Assembly: GCA_052267165.1 (NCBI GenBank)
Contig: JBKQHO010000015.1
Coordinates: forward strand, 19,687-83,686
Origin: CAWICD01 sp052267165
GTDB lineage: Bacteria > Vulcanimicrobiota > Vulcanimicrobiia > Vulcanimicrobiales > Vulcanimicrobiaceae
DNA: 64,000 nucleotides
Direction of reading: 5' to 3'
The translations under genes were made by a program, and so were the position numbers. Positions 1 to 9,315 of the stretch are shown here, one piece after another (position 1 is the stretch's first letter; the number at the start of each line of letters is the position of its first letter). The notes under the pieces were generated by a model, which saw nothing but the letters and a program-made list of their open reading frames with translations, did not search any database and had not been told where the DNA came from.

Positions 1-183
1 CGGTTCGGCGCTCTCGAGCGGCGCGTTTCTGAGCACCGGGTAGGGCGTCGGCATCAGTGCCGGCACGCGGCCGATGACCTGCCCGATGACCCGGCCTCCG
101 ACGGCGTTGCCTACGGCAACAGCGATCAGGAGCGTCACCGCGCCTGCGATCAAGGTCGTCGACAAACCGAAGCGCGGGCCCAT
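1..183 (-). CDS. Membrane-anchored protein, N-terminal part only
   Basis: An open frame runs from an ATG at 183 off the left edge, giving 61 residues. It begins MGPRFGLSTT and continues into a hydrophobic, Gly/Val/Ile-rich stretch (about residues 10-38) that looks like a signal anchor or uncleaved membrane segment, then a Pro-containing linker. The ATG shares one base with the TGA of the glycosidase-like gene upstream (TGATG), so the two are probably cotranscribed and translationally coupled. The visible part has no domain, so no function can be given. Confidence 0.55.
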   Translation of the reverse strand, partial: MGPRFGLSTTLIAGAVTLLIAVAVGNAVGGRVIGQVIGRVPALMPTPYPVLRNAPLESAEP

Positions 184-2636
184 CAGGCCGCGCCCTCGAG
201 CGGCCGCGCCCCGCGCAAGTCGGGCGTCGCGGGCAGCGCCGGCCGGTCGAGCGGCCTGCCGCTGACGACGACCTGGGCCAGCTCGCCGGCCGCCAAACGG
301 CGGCGCAACGTGCGCCCGCGGAACTCGAGAGAGACCTCGCGCGCAACGTCGAGGAGATTGCACAAAAAGACGCGCACCCCGTCCCCTTCGTCTTCGAAGG
401 CGACTGCTCCGACCTCGATCGGCGAAGTTGTGACTTCGTCACTTACGTCGAGTCCGGCGTAGATGCAGCGGTAGGGCTCTTCGGCCGAGGCTTCTTGCAT
501 GTCGCCGTAGATCACCTTGCGCTGGGCGTCGATCACGTACGTGCAGCGGCGGCCCCCCCAATGCACGCGGACCCCAGCGGTCCAGGGCCACTTGCTCGGA
601 ATCAGCGGCGAAAGGTGCGGGCGGCCGCTGGTGCGATAGCCGTCGAGCCCGCAGACCGTCTCGGCGACGGCCCACAAATATTTCGCCCCCGTCCAGGGCG
701 ACAGGTACATGCCGCGATTGGTTAGCGAACCGCCGTCGAACCACTCACCGAACTCGCCGGGGACCGTGTTGCGCGCCGCGCCGGCTTCCATCGCTTCGTA
801 GACCAGCTCGAGCCACGTCGCCGCGTCGGTGTCGAAGCCGTTACGGGCCAGCGCGACCGCGAACCACAGCGTCAGATCCGGCCAGACGCCGCCGAGCAGC
901 CCGAAGCCGTGCGAGGGGAAGTACCACGAGTCCGCGGTCGAGATCGTGCGCAGCCCGACCGGCGTCACGAAGTCCGATTCGGAGAGCCGCGCCAAGATCG
1001 CGCGGCGTTGCTCGGCGTTGGCCACGTTGAAGAGGACCGGGAAGACTTCGTCGGCGGTGAAGTTGTCCTGATAGTTGCCGTCACGATCGTAATTGAGGAC
1101 GAAGCCGCAGGTGTCCGCATTGAAGAGGTGCGTCATCATACGCGCGCGCAGCGTCTCGGCTTCGCGCGCATAGAGATCCCAGTGCTCGCCGTCGCCCACG
1201 ACCGCGCAGAGCATCGCCGCGGCTTCGAGCGCGAAGACGGCTTCCGAGTTGATCTCGGTCACCGCTCCATCGAGGGTGTAATAGGGAATGATGTTGCGCC
1301 ACGAGGTGATGCCGTGCATGTCGACGCCCTGCGCGCGGCAATAGATCAGACCGTGCTCGTCGCGCTGCGAGAGCAGGTAGTCGGCGATCTTGACGATGAG
1401 CGGCAAGATGCTCTCGACCCACGCGTCGTCGAGGGTCGCGTTGTAGTGGTGCAGGATTGCGATCAGGTGCAGCGGCGTGTCGTCGTTGATGTTCAGCTCG
1501 TACGAGGTGCGGAAGCCGCTGACGCCGCGCACGTATTCGACCACTTGGCCGCTCTCTTCGACGAAGCGGTTGAAGACTTCGATCGCGTCGCGGCTGAAGC
1601 GCGGCAAGAAGTAGTCGAAGCCGTGCACGAACCAGGACGTGTCGCGCGAGACCAGGATGTCCGATGGCGGCGAGTTCGTCGAACCCCAGCCCTGCGGATA
1701 GTCCTTGATGATGCGCAGCATGTTGGCCTTGGCCCAAACGACACCGCGGCTGACCACCGGCGAGGGCGTCATGAAGCGCGCGTCGGTCAGGGCCTTGGCG
1801 TAATAGCGCTGCGTCTCGTGCAACGCGCGCCCGTCGGCCAGCAGATCGTCGAAGGTCGCCTTGGCCGCGGCCCGGCCACGCAGATCGAAGACGACGGCGA
1901 CGCGCAGCGACTCGCGGGAGCCGGGGGCAACGGAGATGCGGTATTCCAGCGCGCCGAAGATACGGCCGCTGACGTACTCGGCCAGGGCCGGCGTGACTTC
2001 GGAAAGATGCCCTTCCTGCTCGCGCAAGCCTCCGCGCCGGATCGCTTCGAGCAGCACTTGCTCGCGCAACGAGACGACGACGGCATGCGGCTCTCGCGAA
2101 GCGCCCCAACAACGCGCCGCCCCCGTGTCTTCGTTCCAGGCACTGACGTAGTCGCCGGCGACCGCGGCGCGGACTTCCTTCTCGGTCTCACCGTAGAAGC
2201 GCTGTCCGACCAGCAGTGCCCAGGGAAAGACGCTGGCCTCGACCGGCTCGCGCCCGCGGTTGTGCAACGTGACGTCGACGACGAACGAGACCGCGCGGTC
2301 GTGCTTGGGCCCGTGCGGTACGTAAAAGCACTCGGTTACCAGCAGCCGCTCGTCGAGCGCGAACTCGGAGATCTGGGCGTACGGCAGGAAGGTGAACTCG
2401 CGCTGGATCTCGCGGGGAAAGATCGTCCGGTCGCGATCCCGCAGCCGATAGGCGATCTGGTGCGTGCCGAAGATGATCTGGTCGCTGTCGGCGTCCCATA
2501 GCCCGCGCACGCCGCCTTTGGGCGTACAAGACGCGAAGGTCTTGAAATTGCCCAAAGTCAGCCCGTACGGGGTTTCGCTCTCGGAGAGGACGTAAGCGCA
2601 GAACTCGTTGTGCTGCGCATCATAGGACGGCGTCAC
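183..2636 (-). CDS. Glycoside hydrolase-like (alpha/alpha)6-barrel protein (amylo-alpha-1,6-glucosidase / MGH1-like)
   Basis: This 817-residue protein has a beta-rich N-terminal half (about 1-290) like the super-sandwich of cellobiose-phosphorylase and glycogen-debranching relatives. A helical barrel follows from about 300, with typical segments such as KANMLRIIKDYPQGWGSTNS, SRDTSWFVHGFDYF and TEINSEAVFALE. A small C-terminal beta domain ends it. Acidic residues in the barrel (for instance around ELNINDDTP and EFGEWFDGGS) are candidates for catalysis. There is no signal peptide, so it is probably cytosolic, acting on storage glucans or oligosaccharides. The start is GTG. It lies only 11 bases from the divergent ispE start, so each promoter must sit inside the other gene. 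The exact GH family is uncertain. Confidence 0.7.
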   Translation of the reverse strand: MTPSYDAQHNEFCAYVLSESETPYGLTLGNFKTFASCTPKGGVRGLWDADSDQIIFGTHQIAYRLRDRDRTIFPREIQREFTFLPYAQISEFALDERLLVTECFYVPHGPKHDRAVSFVVDVTLHNRGREPVEASVFPWALLVGQRFYGETEKEVRAAVAGDYVSAWNEDTGAARCWGASREPHAVVVSLREQVLLEAIRRGGLREQEGHLSEVTPALAEYVSGRIFGALEYRISVAPGSRESLRVAVVFDLRGRAAAKATFDDLLADGRALHETQRYYAKALTDARFMTPSPVVSRGVVWAKANMLRIIKDYPQGWGSTNSPPSDILVSRDTSWFVHGFDYFLPRFSRDAIEVFNRFVEESGQVVEYVRGVSGFRTSYELNINDDTPLHLIAILHHYNATLDDAWVESILPLIVKIADYLLSQRDEHGLIYCRAQGVDMHGITSWRNIIPYYTLDGAVTEINSEAVFALEAAAMLCAVVGDGEHWDLYAREAETLRARMMTHLFNADTCGFVLNYDRDGNYQDNFTADEVFPVLFNVANAEQRRAILARLSESDFVTPVGLRTISTADSWYFPSHGFGLLGGVWPDLTLWFAVALARNGFDTDAATWLELVYEAMEAGAARNTVPGEFGEWFDGGSLTNRGMYLSPWTGAKYLWAVAETVCGLDGYRTSGRPHLSPLIPSKWPWTAGVRVHWGGRRCTYVIDAQRKVIYGDMQEASAEEPYRCIYAGLDVSDEVTTSPIEVGAVAFEDEGDGVRVFLCNLLDVAREVSLEFRGRTLRRRLAAGELAQVVVSGRPLDRPALPATPDLRGARPLEGAA

Positions 2637-2647
2637 GGCTACAGGAA

Positions 2648-3544
2648 ATGCCTCACGCCGTGGCTACCCTCCTCGCCCCGGCGAAGATCAATCTGACGCT
2701 GGAGGTGCTCGCGCGTCGCGACGACGGCTACCACACGCTGCGCAGCGTGATGGTCCCGCTCGCCCTGTACGACCGAATCACGCTCACCCCAACCGTCCAA
2801 CCTCACTTCAGCGTTCGCTCCGTCGACGGGGCGCCGAGCGATCCCGCCCTCGAGCGAGACAACCTCGTCGTTCGAGCCCTCGAGGCAGCCGGGGTCCGAG
2901 CGCCGCTGCTGGTCTCGCTGGAGAAGGCGATCCCGGTCGGCGGCGGGCTCGGCGGCGGGTCGAGCGACGCGGCCGCCGTGCTGCGCCACGTGATGAACGG
3001 CGGGCTCGGTCCGCTCCACCAGCGCGATTGGCTAACGCTGGCCAAGCGGCTGGGCTCCGACGTGCCCTTCTTCTTGGCCGGAACTGCGGCGCTCGTCGAG
3101 GGCGCCGGCGAGCGGATCACGCCGCTGGGAGCGCTCCCGCCGTGGTGGGCCGTCGTGATCCGTCCCAAAGCGGCGGTGCCGACCGCCGAAGCTTACCGAA
3201 TACTCGACGCGAGCCGCAACGGCTCGCCCAGCCGGCCGCGCGCGACGTCGGCCTCGCTGGCCGCCGTCGACGCGCTGCAAAGAGCCGATCTGGCGGCACT
3301 GCAGGCGACGCTGGTCAACGACTTCCACGAGCCGATCCTGGCGGCGTACCCTCCGGTCGCCGAGGCTTGCACCGCGCTGCAGGCGGCCGGCGCGAGCGCG
3401 GCATTGCTCTCCGGTTCGGGCTCGTGCCTGTTCACGGTGACCGACACCGAAGTTGCGGCTCGGGAGATCGCGCGGCGCTTCGACTCCGCTGCGGCCGAGG
3501 CCCTCTTCGTGTGCTCGTTCCACCACGACGAATCGTGGCGATAG
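2648..3544 (+). CDS. ispE: 4-diphosphocytidyl-2-C-methyl-D-erythritol kinase
   Basis: GHMP-family kinase of the MEP isoprenoid pathway; it phosphorylates the 2-hydroxyl of CDP-methylerythritol using ATP. The N-terminal substrate motif APAKINLTLEVL with RRDDGYHTL follows the start. The glycine-rich ATP loop PVGGGLGGGSSDAAAVL is near residues 96-112, and the C-terminal GHMP motif LLSGSGSCLFTV is near 257-268. At 298 residues it matches the usual family length. An in-frame GTG at 2660 (VATLLAPAK) could be the true start, because the ATG at 2648 has only an AGGA one base upstream. It overlaps the nucleotidyltransferase gene by 10 bases, so the two form an operon. Confidence 0.93.
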   Translation: MPHAVATLLAPAKINLTLEVLARRDDGYHTLRSVMVPLALYDRITLTPTVQPHFSVRSVDGAPSDPALERDNLVVRALEAAGVRAPLLVSLEKAIPVGGGLGGGSSDAAAVLRHVMNGGLGPLHQRDWLTLAKRLGSDVPFFLAGTAALVEGAGERITPLGALPPWWAVVIRPKAAVPTAEAYRILDASRNGSPSRPRATSASLAAVDALQRADLAALQATLVNDFHEPILAAYPPVAEACTALQAAGASAALLSGSGSCLFTVTDTEVAAREIARRFDSAAAEALFVCSFHHDESWR

Positions 3545-4284
3545 CCGCGGTCGTTCTGGCCGGCGGCGCGCGCGACGCGGTCGCCCGGCTCGACCCCGCC
3601 GCCGCCAACAAAGCCTTCCTGCGCATCGGCGGCGAGGCGCTGGTGGCGCGCACGATCGCGGCCTTGCGCCGCTCGCGGCGCATCGGACGGATCGTCGTCG
3701 TCGCGCCCTTCGAGCCGCAAGCGCTGGCGATGCTCTCCGGCGCCGACGAGATTCGCCGCGACGGGGCGCGCATCACCGATAGCCTGCGCGAGGGCCTGCG
3801 CGGACTGCCGCCCGACGAACTGGTCCTGGTCTGCGCCTCCGATCTGCCGATCCTCAGCGCCGCGGCCGTCGAGGAGTTCCTTGCTTTGGCCGAAGGCTCG
3901 CAAGCCGACGCCGTCTACGCGTGCATCGAACGCACGACGCACGTCGCCCGGTTCCCGCTCGTCCCGCACACTTGGGCGCGTCTGCGCGAGGGAACGTTCT
4001 GCGGGGGCGGATGCGTCGCGTTGCGACCGCGCGTCTTCAACGCGCTCGAACGCTTCCTCGAACGCTTGGGAGCCGCGCGAAAGAACCCGTTGCTGCTGGC
4101 GCGCGTTTTCGGCTACGACGTCTTGGCTCGCTACGCGCTCGGACTGCTCTCGGTCGCCGACGCCGAGCGGCGCGGCTCCCGGCTCTTGGGCGCGCGGGTC
4201 GCCGCCGCCATCTGCTCGCACGCCGAGATCGCGGTCAACGTCGACCGCGCTAGCGACGTCGAGCTCGCCAAGACGTTGGTGTAG
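3535..4284 (+). CDS. MobA-like nucleotidyltransferase (NTP_transf_3 type)
   Basis: 249 residues from a GTG that lies inside the end of ispE. The N-terminus AAVVLAGGARDAV is the nucleotide-binding loop of the MobA/GlmU-like GT-A fold. It continues with NKAFLRIGGEALVARTIAAL and a metal-site strand LVCASDLPILSAAAVEEFL near residues 100-118. The family transfers a nucleotidyl group from an NTP to an acceptor such as molybdopterin or a sugar phosphate. No molybdenum-cofactor gene is nearby, and the overlap with ispE suggests only cotranscription. The acceptor is unknown; IspD is unlikely because the IspD catalytic motifs are not evident. Confidence 0.75.
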   Translation: MAIAAVVLAGGARDAVARLDPAAANKAFLRIGGEALVARTIAALRRSRRIGRIVVVAPFEPQALAMLSGADEIRRDGARITDSLREGLRGLPPDELVLVCASDLPILSAAAVEEFLALAEGSQADAVYACIERTTHVARFPLVPHTWARLREGTFCGGGCVALRPRVFNALERFLERLGAARKNPLLLARVFGYDVLARYALGLLSVADAERRGSRLLGARVAAAICSHAEIAVNVDRASDVELAKTLV

Positions 4285-4292
4285 GCTAGGAG

Positions 4293-4760
4293 CTACGCCG
4301 GAGCCGTCGCCTTGGCGGACTCCTTCGCTTGCAGGATCTGCTCGCCGAGTGCGACGAGCTCGTCCTCGCTCAACAGCTGGCGCGCCGCTTTGAACATCTC
4401 CGTCTCTTCCTCTTTGACGTGATGCTCGACCATCTCGATAAGGACCTGAAGCTTCGGCTTGAAGGTCTCGTCTTTGGGGTCAAGCGCTTCGAGTTTGGCG
4501 CTGAGCTCCTTCACCGCGGCGTGCTCTTCATACGCTTCGAGCACTTCCTCGCGCTCGTCGCTGCGTGACTTCGTCTTCGCTTTGAACGCCGGATAGAAGA
4601 TCGTCTCCTCGACGCGGGCGTGCAGGCTCAACTCGGTGTCGATCTCTCTGAACACTTTGGCGCGCGACGAGTATGCCGCGTCGCTCAACTCGTTCGCTTC
4701 TTTGAAAAGCCCCTTCACCTTCTTGTGATCGGCGATCAGAATCGCGATGGCATCCTTCAT
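4293..4760 (-). CDS. Hemerythrin HHE cation-binding domain protein
   Basis: 155 residues forming a probable four-helix bundle. The expected metal ligands appear in order: His in ADHKKVKGLF, His and Glu in LHARVEETIFYPAF, His in YEEHAAVKEL, and His-His with Glu in MVEHHVKEEETEMF. Such proteins hold a di-iron centre and are linked to oxygen, NO or iron handling in the cytosol. The start is fixed by a GAGGAAATCGTC sequence before the ATG at 4760. It is convergent with the nucleotidyltransferase gene (8 bases apart). A frame stays open upstream of the ATG but lacks family similarity. Confidence 0.85.
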   Translation of the reverse strand: MKDAIAILIADHKKVKGLFKEANELSDAAYSSRAKVFREIDTELSLHARVEETIFYPAFKAKTKSRSDEREEVLEAYEEHAAVKELSAKLEALDPKDETFKPKLQVLIEMVEHHVKEEETEMFKAARQLLSEDELVALGEQILQAKESAKATAPA

Positions 4761-4927
4761 GACGATTTCCTCACTACGAGCGTAGGTTGATCCGCACGGG
4801 CGCGACCGAGGCCGACGCCGACTGCGAATAAACTCCAACCGTTCTACCCGCGAACGACCGAGGCGAACCAAGCCGAACGCCTCGACGGAGCGCTACTTGC
4901 TAAGCCGAGCCTCAGGCAATCGACGGG

Positions 4928-5485
4928 CTATTTCCAACGATTGAACAGGTCGTTGGGGATGCCGAACTGATCGAGGGCTTTGCCGACGGTGTGCGCGATG
5001 ACGTCGTCGACGCTGGTGGGCTTCGCGTACATCGCGGGGATCGGGGGAAGGATGACCGCGCCGATCTCGGCGAGCTGCGTCAGGGTCCTCAGATGACCGA
5101 GGTGCAGCGGCGTCTCGCGCACGACCAGAACGAGCTTGCGGCGCTCCTTCAAGCAGACGTCGGCGGCGCGCACGAGCAGATTGCCGTTGAGCGAGTACGC
5201 GATCGCGGACGCGCTCTTCATCGAGCACGGGATGACGAGCATGCCGTCGGTCAGGAACGAGCCCGACGAGATCGCCGCGGCCAGGTTGTCGTCGCGGTAG
5301 ACGACGTGCGCGAGCGCCTCGAGATCGGCCGCGGTGTGCGCCGTCTCGAGTTCGACGGTCTTGGCGGCCTGATCGGTCAGCACCAAGTGAATCTCGAGGT
5401 CGGTCCGGGCGCGCAGCGCGTGCAGCGCCGCCAGCGCGTAGGCGCTGCCGCTCGCTCCGGTAACGCCGACGACGATCTTGCGCAT
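4928..5485 (-). CDS. ubiX: UbiX-like flavin prenyltransferase
   Basis: 185 residues, the usual size for the family. The N-terminus KIVVGVTGASGSAYALAALH is the phosphate-binding start of the flavodoxin-like fold. Later motifs are VIPCSMKSASAIAYSLNGNL and VVRETPLHLGHLRTLTQLAE, the latter being the family's conserved arginine-glutamate loop. UbiX joins dimethylallyl phosphate to FMN to make the prenylated flavin used by UbiD decarboxylases. No ubiD partner is in this window, so the client enzyme is unknown. The ATG at 5485 is the first residue of the conserved fold. The upstream DNA keeps an open frame antisense to the nuclease gene, which I regard as spurious. Confidence 0.9.
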   Translation of the reverse strand: MRKIVVGVTGASGSAYALAALHALRARTDLEIHLVLTDQAAKTVELETAHTAADLEALAHVVYRDDNLAAAISSGSFLTDGMLVIPCSMKSASAIAYSLNGNLLVRAADVCLKERRKLVLVVRETPLHLGHLRTLTQLAEIGAVILPPIPAMYAKPTSVDDVIAHTVGKALDQFGIPNDLFNRWK

Positions 5486-5551
5486 CAGGTTTCGCTTCCA
5501 CCACGGGGTGCGGGGTCCCACCTCGCCGGAAGAGAACAGTAGTTCGATTCG

Positions 5552-7057
5552 ATGCTCGAACCAAACCCGCGTCTGCGAACCACGTTCACTCGCCGTTCCA
5601 TCGCCGAGATAGACGCCGCCGATGCGGAAAGCGTCGAGGGGGCGTTGTCGGGCCCCCTTCTCCGTTTCGTGCGCGACGCCGCCCGCTACGCGGCGCACCC
5701 AGGCGATGCGCTTGCGCGCGAGCTCGCCGTCTCCCCGTTCACGGGCGTCTCGCGGGCCGACGCGCACGCGCTTTGCGTCGTGGCGGGCGAGCGCTCGACG
5801 CTGGCGCAGGCCATCGCGGCCGAGCGCATCCCGCTCGAACACCAAGCGTTGCTGGCGACCCGGCGTCTTGCCCGCGCGCTCCAGGAGCTGGCCGCGGCCT
5901 ATCGCGCCCAAGGGGCGACCGCCGCGGAGTTCGTCGCCACCGTCCGCCTCGCGTTCGCGCTCGACGACGGACTCGACGCGCGCGAGCGCCGCACGCTCGA
6001 AGCCGTCGAGCGCGCAGCGCAACGGCTCGACGCCAAGCGCGCCGTCGGCGTCGCCTTCGACGCGCGCGCGCTTTGCGCGGCAGTCGAACGGCTGGCGGGT
6101 GCGGCAGCCGCCGACGGTCCGGCGCCGGCGCCGCAACCGCTGAGCGTGCGCGAACGCGAAGCTGCGGCGAACGTGCCCCGGCGGCGTGGACACTTCAGCG
6201 CCTCCTCGCTCGGCATGTTCGCGGAGTGCGAGCGGCGCTGGTTCTACCGCTACGTCTGCGCGGCCGTCGAGGATCCGGGCTCGTCGGCGTCGTTCTACGG
6301 AACGGCGTTCCACTGGGCGCTCGAGCGCTTCCATCAAGAGTTTCCGCGCGCCGACGCGGCGACGCCCGAGCAGCTCGAGCGTAAGCTCGGGGCGTACCTC
6401 GGAACGGCCTTCGAGCGCTACCGCGCCGGCTTCGCGACCAACGTCGAGTTCGAGCTGCAGTGCCGTCGCGCGCGGCGCACCGCGCGCCGCTATCTCGCCT
6501 GGCTTCTGGAGCGCTCGCGCGTGCAGCCGTTCACCGTCATCGGCACCGAAGCCAACGTCGAGCTCGCGCTCGAAGGCTACGATTTCATCGGCTACGTCGA
6601 CCGGCTCGACCGCGACGACAAGAGCGCCGCGATCACCGTCATCGACTACAAGACGGGTTCGATCGCCGAAAGCGCACAGGCGTATCGCGCCAAGGTCGCG
6701 CAATTCGTAGACTTCCAGTTGCCTTTCTACTACTGGGCCTGCAGCGCGCAGGGCGAACGCGTGTCGCGTTTGGCGCTCGTGCCGCTGAAGGATCCGCTGC
6801 GCGAGGTTCGTCCGATCGAGCTCGAGGTCGTCCCCGTCGCCGCACCACGCAGCTATTCCGATGCGCCGAGCGGTGTCATCGGGCTCGACGAGCTCGAGCG
6901 CGCCCGGGCGAAGATGATCGAGCTGGCGCGCCGGCTGACCGACGGAACGATCGAGTATTTTCCGGTGACCGGCGATCCTGACGCCTGCCGCTACTGCGCC
7001 TTCCGGCGAGCCTGCCGCGAGCGGCCGCTGCAACGCGAGGAGCGCTTCGGCCGGTGA
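5552..7057 (+). CDS. RecB/AddB-type PD-(D/E)XK nuclease with Fe-S cysteines
   Basis: 501 residues. The C-terminal half is a RecB-family nuclease: GTAFHWALERFH supplies the family His, FIGYVDRLD the metal-binding Asp, and TVIDYKTGSI the D..DYK core, followed by LPFYYW. One Cys in MFAECERRWFYRY and three in CRYCAFRRAC match the four-cysteine iron-sulfur staple of AddB/Cas4-like nucleases. Residues 1-190 are helical and look like the remnant of a larger AddB-type protein, since whole AddB is about 1,100 residues. It overlaps the helicase gene by four bases (GTGA), so the two are translated together and probably act as an end-resection or repair complex. Substrate polarity cannot be read from sequence. 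Confidence 0.85.
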   Translation: MLEPNPRLRTTFTRRSIAEIDAADAESVEGALSGPLLRFVRDAARYAAHPGDALARELAVSPFTGVSRADAHALCVVAGERSTLAQAIAAERIPLEHQALLATRRLARALQELAAAYRAQGATAAEFVATVRLAFALDDGLDARERRTLEAVERAAQRLDAKRAVGVAFDARALCAAVERLAGAAAADGPAPAPQPLSVREREAAANVPRRRGHFSASSLGMFAECERRWFYRYVCAAVEDPGSSASFYGTAFHWALERFHQEFPRADAATPEQLERKLGAYLGTAFERYRAGFATNVEFELQCRRARRTARRYLAWLLERSRVQPFTVIGTEANVELALEGYDFIGYVDRLDRDDKSAAITVIDYKTGSIAESAQAYRAKVAQFVDFQLPFYYWACSAQGERVSRLALVPLKDPLREVRPIELEVVPVAAPRSYSDAPSGVIGLDELERARAKMIELARRLTDGTIEYFPVTGDPDACRYCAFRRACRERPLQREERFGR

Positions 7058-9315
7058 ACGAGACGCACGCAGCGTTCGCGCCGCCGGGCCTCGGCGAAAC
7101 GCCGCTCGACGCCGAGCAGGCCGAGGCAATCGCCTACCCGAGCGACGCCGCTCTGCTCGCACTCGCGGGCGGCCCGGGCAGCGGAAAAACGACGGCCCTC
7201 GTGCGCCGCGCGCTCGCGCTGCGAGCCACGCATGCCGGCGCGAAAGTCTGGCTGAGCGCGCCGAGCGACGCGGGAATCGAGCGCTTGCGCGAGCGTCTGG
7301 GCGCGCTCGGCGAAGGTAACGAGATTCGCTGCGCGAGTTTCGGAGAGATCGCGTGCGAGGTGCTCGCGGCGTCGTCTCCCCAGAGCGAGATCACGCTCAT
7401 TCCCGACGTGCGCGCCGCGGCGCTGTTCGAAGGTGCGGGCGCCGAGCTCTTCTCGCTGGAGTGGGCCGAGCTCGCGAGCGCCGAGGTCGACCCGGAGATC
7501 ACCGGGCTGCAAGCCCCGCGGCGTTTCGCCGCCGCCGCCTTTCGTCTCATCCGCAAGCTGCGCGGCGCGCTCATCGGCCCCGACGAGTTTCGCGCGCAGG
7601 CCTTGCGCGGCGCGACCACGTTCTACGGACGGCCGCCGAATCTGGCCGGTGCCGACCTGCTGATGGAGACGCCGCCAAAGTATCGCGATTCGCTGCGCGC
7701 GAGCGCCGACGAGCTCTCCGCGCAGCACGCGCGCGAGGTGGACCTGATTCGCATCCTCTCGCGTCTCTATGCCTCGTACCTCGATGCGCTCGTGGCTCGC
7801 GGCTGCTTGACCGAGAACGACGCGCTGTACGAAGCGATCGCGCTCCTGCGGGCCCAGCCGCAGCTGCGAGTGCGCGCAAGGGCGCGCATCTCCACAGCCT
7901 TGGTCGACGACGCGCAAGACCTCGGCCCCAATCACGTCGCGTTCCTCGAGGCGCTGTTCGGCGGATCTCTCGCGGGCGTGACGGTCGCGGGCGACGTCCG
8001 CCAGGCGACGCTGACGTTCGCGGGCGCGCGCGGCGAGCAGACCTTCAAACGCGCGGCCAGGACGGTGACGTTGCTGGGCAGCTATCGCGTTCCGGCTGCG
8101 ATCGCAGCGGTCGCCGAGCGCGGGCTCGAGCCTGCGGCGGCTTCGCCGCAAGCCGACAAGCCGCGCGACCCGGAAGCGGTGACCTTGTATCGCGGCTCGA
8201 CGCTCGAAGACGAAGCGAACTTCGTGGCCGCCACGATCCGCGCGCTGCTCGACGGCGGCACGCGGCCCGCGCAGATCGCCGTGATCACACGCAACCTGCG
8301 CAGCGTGGGCCCGTACGTCGGCGCGCTGCTAGCGCGTGACGTCGAGCTCGACGTCGCGGGCGAAGCATCGCTGTACGAATTACCGGCGGTGCAGGACGCC
8401 ATGGCGGCGCTCTGGACCCTCGCTGACCCGTTCCGTCACGACTATCTCCTGCGCGTCCTTGAAGGGCCGTGGATGCGCCTGTCCGACGCGAGCATCGCCA
8501 GGCTCTGTGCCGAGCCCGCTACGGCGCAACGGCTGCTCTTCGAGCTGCCCGACGATCAGCCCGACGAGTCGCGCGGCCGCTGGGACCGCCGCCGCGACTT
8601 GCGTTTGGGGCGCAACGTCACCCGCGGCGATGCCGACGGCGAGCTGAGCCCCGACGCGCTCGAACGCGTGGAAGCGCTGCGCGCGGCCCGCGAACGGTGG
8701 GAGCGGCTCGAGCGCCGTGTCGAGCTGTCGCAGCTCGCGCGCACGATCCTGGCGGAAACGGTCCTGGCTTCGCTCGAGCCGAACGCGCGCGGCCGGTTCG
8801 CGCGCGATCTCGTCGCCCGGCTGCTCGACGAGATCGACGCGTTCGCACGGCGCGAACCGCTCGGTTCGCTCGACGAGTTCCTCGCCGACGCGGAGGACGT
8901 CGCTGAGGCCGATTCCGATTTGCTCTCACTCGCGCAGCGGCGTTTCGACTGCGTCAGCCTGCTCGACGTGGAGGCGGCCAAAGGCCGCGAGTTCGAGCAC
9001 GTGTTCGCGGTCGACGTCCGCGCCGGAGCGTGGCCACAGTACTACGTCCCCGACGCGTTTCTCTTCTCGCCTTCGCTCGGCATGATTCCCAAAGAGAACG
9101 TCGGCGACAGCGCGCGCGCGGCGCGGACCGCGAAGTTCACCTATGCGCTCTTTCGCATGCGCGTGCGCGAGCGCTATAACGCCGAGGAGCGGCGCGCCTT
9201 CTACTGCGCCGCGACCCGCGCGCGCCGCCGGCTCTACGTGAGCGCGTCCGGGCGGCCGACGCGTGGTATCTCGGCACCCGAGATCTTCGAAGAGTTGCTC
9301 GCGGCATGCAGCTGA
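7054..9315 (+). CDS. UvrD/Rep-family (SF1A) DNA helicase
   Basis: 753 residues. Walker A ALAGGPGSGKTTALVRRAL lies near residues 34-52. The Walker B/DExx position reads LVDDAQDLGPNH near 283-294, a UvrD-like variant with DDAQ. LLGSYRVP is motif IV-like, LLDVEAAKGREFEHVFAVD is motif V-like, and YCAATRARRRLYVS is motif VI. There is no nuclease domain; that activity sits on the overlapping upstream gene. The pair resembles a split, shortened AddAB/AdnAB enzyme, although other UvrD-nuclease partnerships exist. Its last 10 bases overlap the GNAT gene. Confidence 0.88.
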   Translation: MNETHAAFAPPGLGETPLDAEQAEAIAYPSDAALLALAGGPGSGKTTALVRRALALRATHAGAKVWLSAPSDAGIERLRERLGALGEGNEIRCASFGEIACEVLAASSPQSEITLIPDVRAAALFEGAGAELFSLEWAELASAEVDPEITGLQAPRRFAAAAFRLIRKLRGALIGPDEFRAQALRGATTFYGRPPNLAGADLLMETPPKYRDSLRASADELSAQHAREVDLIRILSRLYASYLDALVARGCLTENDALYEAIALLRAQPQLRVRARARISTALVDDAQDLGPNHVAFLEALFGGSLAGVTVAGDVRQATLTFAGARGEQTFKRAARTVTLLGSYRVPAAIAAVAERGLEPAAASPQADKPRDPEAVTLYRGSTLEDEANFVAATIRALLDGGTRPAQIAVITRNLRSVGPYVGALLARDVELDVAGEASLYELPAVQDAMAALWTLADPFRHDYLLRVLEGPWMRLSDASIARLCAEPATAQRLLFELPDDQPDESRGRWDRRRDLRLGRNVTRGDADGELSPDALERVEALRAARERWERLERRVELSQLARTILAETVLASLEPNARGRFARDLVARLLDEIDAFARREPLGSLDEFLADAEDVAEADSDLLSLAQRRFDCVSLLDVEAAKGREFEHVFAVDVRAGAWPQYYVPDAFLFSPSLGMIPKENVGDSARAARTAKFTYALFRMRVRERYNAEERRAFYCAATRARRRLYVSASGRPTRGISAPEIFEELLAACS

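Noticed and set aside
909..2501. A 530-codon plus-strand frame inside the first glycosidase-like gene
   Set aside because: It is wholly antisense to an 817-residue protein with coherent barrel motifs; its own translation is charged low-complexity.
4928..7162. A 744-codon open frame on the minus strand running from the ubiX end across the nuclease gene
   Set aside because: Only its last 185 codons are UbiX. The rest is antisense to the well-supported nuclease and is Arg/Gly/Ala-rich low-complexity, typical of shadow frames in high-GC DNA.
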